The notes under the pieces were generated by a model. The model saw nothing but the letters and a program-made list of their open reading frames with translations, made no database searches and was not told where the DNA came from. From the NCBI GenBank assembly GCA_900540545.1, contig UQGJ01000047.1:1-19187 (forward strand): a stretch of DNA of 19,187 nucleotides. The letters are read 5' to 3'. The translations under genes and the position numbers were made by a program. The stretch comes from an uncultured Eubacteriales bacterium. Lineage in GTDB: Bacteria > Bacillota > Clostridia > Oscillospirales > Oscillospiraceae. Shown here piece by piece: positions 6,914 to 14,263 of the stretch (position 1 is the first letter of the stretch; each line of letters begins with the position of its first letter).

Positions 6914-8290
6914 ATGGACTATTGGGTATTGATCGCGTTCCTTATCACCATGGTGCTGGTCCTTATCTCCCTGATCAAACTCCACATTCACCCCTCACTG
7001 GTCATGTTTTGCGCCGCCCTCTTCATGGGCCTGCTGAGCCGGATGTCTGTGGCCGACCTGATGAACAGCATCTCCACCGGCGTGGGGAACACCATGGCCA
7101 GCCTGGGCCTGGTGGTGGCGTTCGGCGGCATTTTCGGCTGTGTGCTGGCCGCCTCTGGTGCCACGGAGGAGCTGGCCAAGGGACTACTTCGCACAGTGGG
7201 CGTGAAAAACGATATGCTGGCCCTGAATCTGGCCGGATTCATCGTCTCCATCCCCGTCTACTTTGCCTCCGGCTACATCATGCTCTCCCCCCTGATGAAC
7301 TCCCTTCAGGAGCTCACCCGCAAGAAGATGACGGGCTACGCCACCGCCCTGTTCGGCGGCCTGCTCATCGCCCACTGCGTAGTGGCCCCCACGCCGGGCC
7401 CGGTGGCCGTGGCGACCCAGATCGGCGCGAACCTGGGCTGGTTCATCGTGTACGGCATCGCCGTGGGCCTCCCGGTGAGCCTGCTGTGCTGGGCCATGGG
7501 CCGGTTCCTCTATGGCCGCGCGTCGGCGGAGGACAGGGCCGAGATCAAGGCGCGGACCCAGGATATCATCAACAACAAGGAACTGCTGGCCCACGACCCC
7601 AACAAGCCCACCGCCCTTACCGCCCTGCTGCTGATCCTGTGCCCCATCCTCCTCATCGTGCTGGGGGCAGTCGGCTCCATGGTCCTGCCCGCCGATTCGC
7701 CCGTGGCCCTGGTCCTGGCGTTCGTGGGCAACAACAACGTGGCCCTGTTCATCGGGATGGTGGTGGCCATGTTGGTGCTGCGCAAGTATCTGGTCCCGGC
7801 CACCAGCAAGAGCCTCTACGACCGTTTGGACGCCGACTCCAACACCATCGGCTCCATGCTCCTGCTGCTGGCCGTAGGCGGCTGCTTCGGGCAGGTCATC
7901 GGCGCCAGCGGCCTGGGGACGACCCTGGTGGCCGTGATGAGCCAGCTCCACATGCCGGTCATCTTCCTGGCCTTCCTGCTGGCTATGGTCCTCCGGGGCG
8001 CGGTGGGCTCGGCCACGGTAGCCATGCTGACCTCCGTGTCCGTCTTCGGCCCCGTGGCCGCCCAGATGGGCTATTCCCCCGTCATCATCGGCCTGGCCAT
8101 CTGCGTTGGCACCTTCGGCCTCACGCTGCCCACGGACGGCGCGTTCTGGCTCCCCCAAAAGTTCAACGGAGTGTCGATTAAGGACTGCTTTTCTGCGCTT
8201 ACCGTCAGCAACATGATTGGCTCGTTCCTGGGCCTGGGGGTCATCTTACTGCTCAACTGCTTCGTCAATACCCTGCCTGGGATGTTCTAA
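6914..8290 (+). CDS. GntP family permease (candidate D-serine/hydroxy-acid importer)
   Basis: This is an integral membrane protein of 458 residues. About twelve hydrophobic segments run from the first residues (WVLIAFLITMVLVLISLI) to the C-terminus (LGLGVILLLNCFV). The GntP signature is clear in VVAPTPGPVAVATQIGANLG, together with the family pattern of two hydrophobic halves separated by a charged loop (ASAEDRAEIKARTQDIINNKELLAHDP). The family includes gluconate transporters and the D-serine transporter DsdX. The next gene is D-serine ammonia-lyase, so D-serine or a related compound is the likeliest cargo. ATG 6914 is chosen because AAAGGA at 6900-6905 lies 8 bases upstream; ATG 6905 overlaps that SD and is less likely. 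Only 13 bp separate it from dsdA. Confidence 0.92.
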   Translation: MDYWVLIAFLITMVLVLISLIKLHIHPSLVMFCAALFMGLLSRMSVADLMNSISTGVGNTMASLGLVVAFGGIFGCVLAASGATEELAKGLLRTVGVKNDMLALNLAGFIVSIPVYFASGYIMLSPLMNSLQELTRKKMTGYATALFGGLLIAHCVVAPTPGPVAVATQIGANLGWFIVYGIAVGLPVSLLCWAMGRFLYGRASAEDRAEIKARTQDIINNKELLAHDPNKPTALTALLLILCPILLIVLGAVGSMVLPADSPVALVLAFVGNNNVALFIGMVVAMLVLRKYLVPATSKSLYDRLDADSNTIGSMLLLLAVGGCFGQVIGASGLGTTLVAVMSQLHMPVIFLAFLLAMVLRGAVGSATVAMLTSVSVFGPVAAQMGYSPVIIGLAICVGTFGLTLPTDGAFWLPQKFNGVSIKDCFSALTVSNMIGSFLGLGVILLLNCFVNTLPGMF

Positions 8291-8303
8291 GGAGTCGATA
8301 CAT

Positions 8304-9599
8304 ATGGACTTGAATCAAAACGCCGACCCGGTCCTGGCCGACTTGGCCGCGGAGCGCGAGACCCTGTGGGTGAACCAGGGCCTGCTCCCGGCGGCCGATG
8401 CCCTGGCCGGCTGCCCCTTCACGATGGCCGACGTGGAGGATGCCGCCCTCCGGCTGGAGCGGTTTGCGCCCTATATCGCTGCTGTTTTTCCTGAGACCGC
8501 TTCCAATGGCGGGCGGATCGAATCCCCGCTGCGCGCCCTCCCAAACATGCAGGGGGACTTGCCCGGGCGGCTACTGGTGAAATGCGACAGCCATCTGCCC
8601 ATCTCCGGCTCTATCAAAGCCCGGGGCGGCATCTACGAGGTCCTCAAGCACGCCGAGGACTTGGCCTTTGCGGCCGGGCTCCTTACGCCGGAGGACGACT
8701 ATGCGGCGCTGGCAGGGGAGCGGTTCCGGGCATTTTTCGCCCAGCACCACATCGCGGTGGGCTCCACCGGCAATCTGGGGCTTTCCATCGGCATTATGAG
8801 CGCACAGTTGGGGTTTCACGTCACCGTCCATATGTCCGCCGACGCCCGGCAGTGGAAAAAGGACCTGCTGCGGAGCAAGGGCGTAGAGGTGGTGGAGTAC
8901 CCCGGCGATTACAGCCGGGCCGTCACCGAGGGCCGCCGTCAGGCGGGGGAGCGGTGCTATTTCGTGGATGACGAGAACTCCTCCACACTGTTTCTGGGCT
9001 ATGCCGTGGCCGCCCTCCGGCTGCGGGACCAGCTGGCCGCCCTCGACGTCCCCGTGGACCCGGAGCACCCCCTCTTCGTCTATCTCCCCTGCGGAGTGGG
9101 CGGGGGACCCGGCGGTGTTACCCTGGGCTTGAAGCTGATATTTGGCGACAGTGTTCACTGCTTCTTCGCCGAACCTACCCAGGCCCCTGCCATGCTGTTG
9201 GGCCTGGTCACCGGTCGCCACGACCAAATCAGCGTCCAGGACATCGGGCTCACGGGCCGGACCTGCGCGGACGGACTGGCCGTGGGCCGGCCCTCCCGCT
9301 TCGTGGGGCGGACGGTGGGACCCATGCTCTCGGGTGCGTTCACCGTCAGCGACGAACGCCTCTACCGTCTGCTCCACAAGCTGGCCGACGCCGAGGACCT
9401 GTGGCTGGAACCCTCTGCTCTGGCCGGGTTTCCAGGTCCCCGTCTCCTGCTGGAGACGGAGGCGGGCCGGCAGTATCTCTCCGTCCATGGGCTGGAGGGG
9501 CGTATGGAAGGGGCTACCCACCTCCCCTGGGCCACCGGAGGGTCCATGGTGCCGCCGGAGGTCATGAAACACTACTATGAGCTTGGAAAGGAAGCGTAA
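8304..9599 (+). CDS. dsdA: D-serine ammonia-lyase (D-serine dehydratase)
   Basis: This is a 431-residue PLP enzyme of fold type II that converts D-serine to pyruvate and ammonia; E. coli DsdA is of similar length (442). The PLP lysine is Lys105 in SGSIKARGG. The substrate/phosphate loops are visible as STGNLG (154-159) and the glycine-rich PCGVGGGPGG (262-271). The DsdA-type features DSHLPISGSIKARGGIYEVL, MSADARQWKKDLLRSKGVEVVEY and LTGRTCADGLAVGRPS support D-serine dehydratase over a general threonine dehydratase. ATG 8304 has AAGGAG at 8289-8294, overlapping the permease stop, with a 9-base spacer. The M81 gene begins 3 bp after its stop. The gene is co-transcribed from the promoter near 6805 and probably feeds pyruvate to central metabolism. 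It also detoxifies D-serine. Confidence 0.95.
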   Translation: MDLNQNADPVLADLAAERETLWVNQGLLPAADALAGCPFTMADVEDAALRLERFAPYIAAVFPETASNGGRIESPLRALPNMQGDLPGRLLVKCDSHLPISGSIKARGGIYEVLKHAEDLAFAAGLLTPEDDYAALAGERFRAFFAQHHIAVGSTGNLGLSIGIMSAQLGFHVTVHMSADARQWKKDLLRSKGVEVVEYPGDYSRAVTEGRRQAGERCYFVDDENSSTLFLGYAVAALRLRDQLAALDVPVDPEHPLFVYLPCGVGGGPGGVTLGLKLIFGDSVHCFFAEPTQAPAMLLGLVTGRHDQISVQDIGLTGRTCADGLAVGRPSRFVGRTVGPMLSGAFTVSDERLYRLLHKLADAEDLWLEPSALAGFPGPRLLLETEAGRQYLSVHGLEGRMEGATHLPWATGGSMVPPEVMKHYYELGKEA

Positions 9600-9602
9600 C
9601 GT

Positions 9603-11078
9603 ATGAAGATCCTCATTGGACAGGTCGGACACGAGACCAACACTTTTGCCGCCGACCGCACGGACCAGGCCCGCTTTAGCGAAATGTGCTGGCGGCAAGA
9701 CCAGGAACTCTTCAGCGCCAAGGGGAGCGCCGACTACGTCTCCGGCATGATCGACAAGGCTGAGGGGCTGGGCGTGGAACTGATCCCCACCTTCGCCGCT
9801 TTCAACGTGGGCGGCCTCATCCTCCGTGAGACCTACGAGACCATCGTCCGGGAACTCACCGAGCGGATCGCCGCCCACCGCGGCGAGGCCGACGGCATCT
9901 GCCTGTCCCTCCACGGGGCTGCCGCCGCCGATGGCGCGGAGGACCTGGAGCTGGACCTGCTCCGCCGCATTCGCGCCATTGTGGGGCCCGATATGCCCAT
10001 CACCGCCTCTTTTGACCTCCACGGCAACATCTCCCGGGAGATGACCGCCCTGTTGGACGGGGCCGTCAACGTGAAGGAGTATCCCCACATCGACTGCTAT
10101 CAGGCCGGGGCCAAAGCCCTGGAGCTGCTGGTGGGCAAGCTCCGGGGGACCTGCCGCCCAGTCCTGGCCTACCGCCGTCTGCCCATGCTCATCCCCTGCG
10201 CCACCGCCTGTACCTTCAATGACCCGGCCAAGGGGATCAAAGACTATCTGGCCCAATATGCCGCCGACCACGGCCTGCTGGATGTGTCCTTCTTCCATGG
10301 CTTCCCCTATGCCGATCTGCCCACCACCGGCGCCTCTGTCATCGTTACCGCCGACGGCGACCGGGACGAGGCGGAGCGGGCCGCCGACGAGCTGGCACAG
10401 TACATTTGGGACCGCCGACGGGAGTTTGACGGCAACTACCCCACCCCGGAGGAGGCGGTGGACAAGGCCCTTTCCATCGAGGGCGGCCCCATCGTCATCA
10501 ACGAGACCTCGGATAACCCCGGCGGAGGCACCCCCGCCGACGGCACCCATCTGCTCCGGGAGCTGCTGCGGCGGGACCTGCCCGGGACCTGCTTTGGCTT
10601 CCTCTACGACCCCGAGTTCGTCCGCCTGGCGATGGCGGCCGGGGTGGGGACCACCGTTACCGGCCTGCTGGGCGGCAAGACCGACAACATCCACGGCGCG
10701 CCGCTGGAGGTCACCGCCTACGTCAAGTGCATCACAGACGGCGTATTTATCTCCAAAAGCCCGGTGATTGCCCAGGGTCAGGCCATGTCCATCGGGCCCA
10801 GTGTTCGGATCGCCGTCGGCAACGTGGACATCATCGTGGGCTCGGTTCGGTTCCAGACGCTGGATGAGCGCCTCTTCGTCCTCCACGGCATCGACATCGC
10901 ACAGTATAAGCTGGTGGCACTCAAGTCCTCCCAGCATTTCCGCGCCTGCTTCGAGCCGCTGGCAAAGGCCGTTGTCACCGCCGACCCCCCTGGGATCCAT
11001 ACGGCCAATTTCTCCCTGCTCCCCTACCACCGCCTCGCCCGTCCCATTTACCCGCTGGACCCGGATGCGGAGCTGTAA
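9603..11078 (+). CDS. M81 family metallopeptidase (MlrC-like)
   Basis: The protein has 491 residues and covers both halves of the MlrC/DUF1485 architecture. N-terminal motifs are IGQVGHETNTF with His10-Glu11, ICLSLHGAA, and SFDLHGN with Asp138/His140, followed by VKEYPHIDCYQ. These are the acidic and histidine residues expected to bind zinc in M81. The second half opens with ETSDNPGGGTPADGT (Asp304), a hallmark of the family. MlrC acts on linearised microcystin, a peptide with D- and isopeptide-linked residues; most homologues have unknown substrates. There is no signal peptide, so it acts in the cytoplasm. It is the third gene of the permease-dsdA operon, 3 bp after dsdA, with AAAGGA at 9587-9592. 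The natural reading is that it processes an imported D-serine-containing compound, or a related amide, upstream of DsdA. That role is inference. Confidence 0.93.
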   Translation: MKILIGQVGHETNTFAADRTDQARFSEMCWRQDQELFSAKGSADYVSGMIDKAEGLGVELIPTFAAFNVGGLILRETYETIVRELTERIAAHRGEADGICLSLHGAAAADGAEDLELDLLRRIRAIVGPDMPITASFDLHGNISREMTALLDGAVNVKEYPHIDCYQAGAKALELLVGKLRGTCRPVLAYRRLPMLIPCATACTFNDPAKGIKDYLAQYAADHGLLDVSFFHGFPYADLPTTGASVIVTADGDRDEAERAADELAQYIWDRRREFDGNYPTPEEAVDKALSIEGGPIVINETSDNPGGGTPADGTHLLRELLRRDLPGTCFGFLYDPEFVRLAMAAGVGTTVTGLLGGKTDNIHGAPLEVTAYVKCITDGVFISKSPVIAQGQAMSIGPSVRIAVGNVDIIVGSVRFQTLDERLFVLHGIDIAQYKLVALKSSQHFRACFEPLAKAVVTADPPGIHTANFSLLPYHRLARPIYPLDPDAEL

Positions 11079-11142
11079 TCGGCGGACAGGATGACGGGCA
11101 GACCCTTTGGGAAACGGGCGTGAATTATCCGGATTATTTCTA

Positions 11143-11205
11143 CGACAAAGGACCCCGTGCGAAACAGCGCTCAGGCGCTGCGGTTTCGCACGGGGTCCTT
11201 TGTCG
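11143..11205. terminator. Long hairpin, probable bidirectional terminator between convergent operons
   Basis: A perfect 23-bp stem (11143-11165 with 11183-11205, ends CGACAAAGGACCCC / GGGGTCCTTTGTCG) is extended by an inner AGCGC / GCGCT stem around the loop TCAG. Three unpaired bases (11180-11182) sit on one side. It lies between the M81 gene (+, stop 11078) and the DUF4179 gene (-, stop 11221). A T-rich stretch follows on the plus side (CTATTTAT); on the minus strand the exit is GTAGAAATAATCC. The T-tracts are weak, but the stem is much longer than usual. Confidence 0.75.
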
Positions 11206-11220
11206 CTATTTATAGTATGC

Positions 11221-12618
11221 CTACGGCACGATATACCAGTCGCCCCAGGTGATGTCCGCTCCGGGCTGGGGGCGGGTGCGCAGGACGAAGCCGTTCAGGC
11301 CCCAAGCGTCGAAGAACACCTGGTAGTCGGCGGCCAGGGTGCCCTCCTGGACCACCGGGGGCTCCGGCAGCGCCACGCTCTGGCCGTCCACCACGGCGGC
11401 GTCCGCGCCGGGGGTGAGGACGATGGTGACGCCCCGGTAGACGCAGGTGGCCGCCCCGGTGGCGGGGTCCTGGCGGAAGGCGCCGCCCAAGGCCGCGGTG
11501 AGGGCCTGGGCGGAGAGCAGGCGGCTGTCGCTCCCGGGGGGCGTGATGACGGGGACCTGGAAGGGGTCCAGGGCCGGGTCGTGGGGGAGGTCGGTGGGGG
11601 CGGAGCCGTCCAGGGGGAACTCCCGGTCAAAGACGATGACGGACTGGATGTCGTCCAGGTCCTGGACCGCCAGGAAGCGGTAGTCGTGCTCCATGGCGGA
11701 GCGGCTGCCGCCCTCGGCGGCGGGGGCGGGGATGGGGGCGCCCGCGGGGCGGGCGCCGGTGGCCGTCATCATCTGGCTCTGGGTGCGGACGGAGCCGTCC
11801 GCCATGCGGAAGCAGATGCGGGGGAGGGTGGCGAAGCCCTCGTCGTAGGGCTCGCCGGAGGTCTTGACCTGACAGGTGAAGGGGGTAAAGGAGACCTGCT
11901 CCACGGTGAGGGAGCCGGGGGTGAGGGTGTAATAGGTGGGGATGCCCACCCCGGTGGCGCCCACCGCCACGGTGCGGGAGGGGGTGGCGTTCAGGGGCAC
12001 CTGCACCCCGTCGGCCTCGTCCATGTAGTCCAGCCGGAGGCGGGCGTAGGCGGCGGGGGCGGTCAGGTCCGCGTCCGCCTGCCAGCTCATGCTGTCCTCA
12101 GTCCGGGCATCGCTGAGTTCCCGGTTGCCGAAGCCGTTGATGCCGTTCACCACCTCGGTGAAATCGGCGTCCAGGGTCTGGATATGGAAGGTGTCCATGT
12201 TGATGAATTCGTCCGAGAAGAGGAAGGCGCGGCTTTCTTCGTTGAGAGCCTTCACCGTCAGCACCAGATAGACGGCGTGCTCGTCGGAGGCGGCGCTCTC
12301 CACGGTAAAGGTCCAGTTTTCGTCGCTGACAGAGCTGGCCACGTTGGTCCCGTACTGCTGGCCGGGGGCGGTGTCCCCCTTGAAGAAGGCCCGGAGGGCG
12401 TCCAGGTTTGCCCCCACCGCCAGGGCGCTGCCCGTGGCGGCGATGACCAGGGCGGCCGCCACCAGGACCATACGGCGCTTTTTCCGCATATGGATTCTCC
12501 TTTCACTGGGGTCGGCGTCCAGTACGGCGTGGACCCTGGCCTTGACGGCCCGGACGTCCGCCGCCGGGGGCGCGTCGGTCCGGCCCAGCTCCTGCCACAG
12601 CTTATCCAAGCGCTTCAT
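11221..12618 (-). CDS. DUF4179 membrane protein with C-terminal copper-amine-oxidase-like (stalk) domain, probable anti-sigma factor
   Basis: The protein has 465 residues. Residues 1-50 are a soluble, basic cytoplasmic part (MKRLDKLWQELGRTDAPPAADVRAV). A single membrane segment lies at about 51-69 (VLVAAALVIAATGSALAV), and the large remainder is extracytoplasmic. Residues about 80-175 match the DUF4179 type (WTFTVESAASDEHAVYLVLTVKAL). Residues about 367-440 (LLSAQALTAALGGAFRQDP, CVYRGVTIVLTPGADAAVVDGQSVAL) resemble the copper-amine-oxidase N-terminal/stalk domain, which is common in Firmicutes envelope proteins. DUF4179 proteins encoded after ECF-type sigma factors are generally taken to be anti-sigma factors. 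The ATG (on the minus strand at 12618) has AAAGGAGGG 8 bases upstream and overlaps the sigma gene by 17 bp, so the two are translationally coupled. Confidence 0.87.
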   Translation of the reverse strand: MKRLDKLWQELGRTDAPPAADVRAVKARVHAVLDADPSERRIHMRKKRRMVLVAAALVIAATGSALAVGANLDALRAFFKGDTAPGQQYGTNVASSVSDENWTFTVESAASDEHAVYLVLTVKALNEESRAFLFSDEFINMDTFHIQTLDADFTEVVNGINGFGNRELSDARTEDSMSWQADADLTAPAAYARLRLDYMDEADGVQVPLNATPSRTVAVGATGVGIPTYYTLTPGSLTVEQVSFTPFTCQVKTSGEPYDEGFATLPRICFRMADGSVRTQSQMMTATGARPAGAPIPAPAAEGGSRSAMEHDYRFLAVQDLDDIQSVIVFDREFPLDGSAPTDLPHDPALDPFQVPVITPPGSDSRLLSAQALTAALGGAFRQDPATGAATCVYRGVTIVLTPGADAAVVDGQSVALPEPPVVQEGTLAADYQVFFDAWGLNGFVLRTRPQPGADITWGDWYIVP

Positions 12619-13159
12619 AGGCCGACCCTCCTTTCGTCAGTTGGGTGCGCAGTTTCTGCCGGGCCCGGCACAGCCGGGTCTTGGCCGCCGGGACTGTGAG
12701 ACCCAGGTCCCCGGCAATGTCCTTGAGCTTGTCCCCCTCGTAGTAGAAGCGGAGCATCAGCGCGTCGTCGGGCGGCTCCAGCCCCTCCACGGCCTGCCGG
12801 AGGGCATCGGCAAACAGCCGCGCCTCCAGGACCTCCTCCGGGCCGGGGCCGGGCTGGGGCACCAGGTCGGTGAGGGGCAGGGGCGGGGGCGGCGCGGTCC
12901 GAAGCCGGTCCAGGGACAGGTTGCGGGCGATGGCGGCCAGCCAGGACTTGCAGCCCCGCTCCGGGTCCAGCCGGTCCCGATGCCGCCACAGGGCGAGAAA
13001 GGCGTCGGAGACCACCTCCTCCACGTCCTCCCGGGACGCGGCGGGGCCAAGGGTCCGCCAGACCACGGCGGAGAGATAGGGGGTGTAGAGGTCCATGGCC
13101 CGGTCCAGGGCCGTGCGCTCCCCCCGCTGTAACCGCCGGGCCAGCCTGCGCTCATCCAA
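12602..13159 (-). CDS. ECF-type RNA polymerase sigma factor
   Basis: The protein has 185 residues, typical for ECF sigma factors. Region 2 covers about residues 17-85 (LYTPYLSAVVWRTLG, EDVEEVVSDAFLALWRHRDRLDP, KSWLAAIARNLSLDRLR). Region 4 covers about residues 120-175 (ALMLRFYYEGDKLKDIAGDLGLTVPAAKTRLCRARQKL), a helix-turn-helix that reads the -35 element. A proline-rich linker (TAPPPPLPLTDLVPQPGPGPEE) joins them. TTG at 13159 is chosen as the start because AAAGGAG (13174-13168) lies 8 bases upstream; a GTG at 13168 overlaps that SD. The open frame extends upstream to 13327 but is unlikely to be translated. The anti-sigma candidate overlaps its end. The candidate promoter at 13223-13198 resembles ECF-type promoters, so the pair may be autoregulated. 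Confidence 0.92.
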   Translation of the reverse strand: MDERRLARRLQRGERTALDRAMDLYTPYLSAVVWRTLGPAASREDVEEVVSDAFLALWRHRDRLDPERGCKSWLAAIARNLSLDRLRTAPPPPLPLTDLVPQPGPGPEEVLEARLFADALRQAVEGLEPPDDALMLRFYYEGDKLKDIAGDLGLTVPAAKTRLCRARQKLRTQLTKGGSAYEALG

Positions 13160-13174
13160 GTGCCTCACTCCTTT

Positions 13175-13190
13175 GCAGAACCGGTTCTGC
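13175..13190. promoter_or_regulatory. Perfect 16-bp palindrome in the sigma-factor leader
   Basis: GCAGAACCGGTTCTGC is fully self-complementary. On the minus strand it lies directly against the AAAGGAG ribosome-binding site and just after the predicted start site of the sigma gene. It could be a dimeric operator, or in RNA a 6-bp stem with a CCGG loop next to the SD. Confidence 0.55.
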
Positions 13191-13197
13191 TTATAGA

Positions 13198-13223
13198 TAC
13201 GAAAATTGGGACAAAAGGTTACG
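13198..13223 (-). promoter_or_regulatory. Candidate ECF-type promoter of the sigma/DUF4179 operon
   Basis: On the minus strand CGTAAC (13223-13218) and CGTA (13201-13198) are separated by 16 bp. This is the spacing of the AAC/CGTA elements known for Bacillus SigW-type promoters. No good TTGACA/TATAAT pair exists in the same stretch. Autoregulation by the encoded sigma factor is the inference. Confidence 0.45.
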
Positions 13224-13248
13224 GCAAATCCAAACTTTTTTGGTGGAC

Positions 13249-13266
13249 GGACGGGACAGCCCGTCC
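13249..13266. other. Short inverted repeat in the divergent intergenic region
   Basis: GGACGGG (13249-13255) and CCCGTCC (13260-13266) flank an ACAG spacer. A T-run lies before it and AAAA after it. It sits between the candidate sigma promoter and the WYL promoter and could be an operator for the WYL protein or a divergent-transcription insulator. The function is unknown. Confidence 0.4.
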
Positions 13267-13274
13267 AAAACCTG

Positions 13275-13303
13275 CTGACAATTCGCCTCTCCTGTGGTAT
13301 TCT
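13275..13303 (+). promoter_or_regulatory. Promoter of the WYL regulator gene
   Basis: CTGACA (13275-13280) and TATTCT (13298-13303) are separated by 17 bp, with a TGG extended -10. The predicted start is near 13310, giving a leader of under 20 nt that contains GGGGGAG before the ATG at 13328. Confidence 0.7.
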
Positions 13304-13327
13304 GGACCGGAGAGAGGGGGAGAACAC

Positions 13328-14239
13328 ATGCAGTTGGGCCGGTTATTTGAAATCGTCTATCTCCTGCTGGACCGCAAGACCATGACCGCCGCCGAGCTAG
13401 CCCAGCGGTTCGAGGTCTCCCCCCGGACCATCTACCGGGACGTGGACACCCTGGCCCAGGCGGGGGTGCCCGTCTACGCCGAGCGGGGCAAGGGCGGCGG
13501 CATCCGCATGATGGAGGGCTTTGTCCTCAACAAGGCCGCCCTGTCCGAGACCGAGCGCCGGGGGGTGCTGTCCGCCCTCCAGGGGATGAACGCCCTGGGG
13601 GAGGGGGAGTCCCAGGCCGCTCTGGACAAGCTCTCCGCCCTCTTCGGCGGGGAGAGCGAGGATTGGGTGGAGCTGGATTTCGCCTCCTGGAACGCGGAAA
13701 GCCCCGTGAGCCAGCGGTTCCAGACGCTGAAGGAGGCCATCTTCGCCCGGCGGGTGGCGTCCTTCCGGTACAGCGGGGCCGACGGGAGCACCCGGCAGCG
13801 GGAGGCCGAACCGGTGAAGCTGGTCTTTCGGAGCAACGACTGGTATCTGCTGGCCTGGTGCCGCTGGCGGGAGGACTTCCGCTACTTCAAGCTCTCCCGG
13901 ATGGACGGCCTGACCCTGACCCAGGAGCGGTTCCGGCGGAGACAGCCCCCCCGGGAGCGGGCGGCCGCCCCCGCCGCCTACGCGCCCCCGTCGGTGAAGC
14001 TGGAGCTGGAGTTCCGCCCGGACATGGCCTACCGGGTCCGGGAGGAATTTACGCCCGAACAGCGGGAGGAGCTGCCGGACGGCGGCTTCCTGGTGCGGAT
14101 GGCCCAGCCGGAGACCGATTGGATGTACCAGTGGCTGATGACCTACGGCGGGGCCATGCGGGTCCGCGCCCCGGACCGGGTCCGGCGGGAATTATACCGG
14201 CGGCATCTGGCCGCCCTGGAACGGAATCAGGAGGAATGA
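13328..14239 (+). CDS. YafY-type HTH/WYL domain transcriptional regulator
   Basis: The protein has 303 residues. Residues 1-60 form a DeoR/HTH_11-type winged helix (LFEIVYLLLDRKTMTAAELAQRFEVSPRTIYRDVDTLAQAGVPV). The WYL domain lies at about 140-230 (FQTLKEAIFARRVASFRYSG, EPVKLVFRSNDWYLLAWCRWREDFRYFKLSRMDGL), where NDWYLLAWC is the family's WYL strand. A WCX-like C-terminal extension follows (VKLELEFRPDMAYRVREEF). WYL regulators sense ligands that are mostly unknown, including nucleic acids in some phage-defence systems. ATG 13328 follows a G-rich SD and its own extended -10 promoter. It is divergent from the ECF sigma factor. No defence genes are beside it; downstream lie an AT-rich membrane protein and GyrI-like effector-binding proteins. 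Confidence 0.93.
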   Translation: MQLGRLFEIVYLLLDRKTMTAAELAQRFEVSPRTIYRDVDTLAQAGVPVYAERGKGGGIRMMEGFVLNKAALSETERRGVLSALQGMNALGEGESQAALDKLSALFGGESEDWVELDFASWNAESPVSQRFQTLKEAIFARRVASFRYSGADGSTRQREAEPVKLVFRSNDWYLLAWCRWREDFRYFKLSRMDGLTLTQERFRRRQPPRERAAAPAAYAPPSVKLELEFRPDMAYRVREEFTPEQREELPDGGFLVRMAQPETDWMYQWLMTYGGAMRVRAPDRVRRELYRRHLAALERNQEE

Positions 14240-14263
14240 GAAGTCCTGTTCGAGAAGGGGAGA

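Noticed and set aside
8571..11030. An 819-codon minus-strand open frame opposite dsdA and the M81 gene
   Set aside because: It spans two recognised plus-strand genes, has no recognisable domain and has shadow-type composition.
11107..12699. Plus-strand 530-codon frame opposite the DUF4179 gene
   Set aside because: It is Gly/Val-rich without domains. The minus strand has a coupled sigma/anti-sigma pair with good ribosome-binding sites.
13160..13327. N-terminal extension of the sigma factor (and of the WYL protein) through the divergent intergenic region
   Set aside because: The region carries promoters, and strong SD sites define TTG 13159 and ATG 13328. The extensions have no domain similarity.
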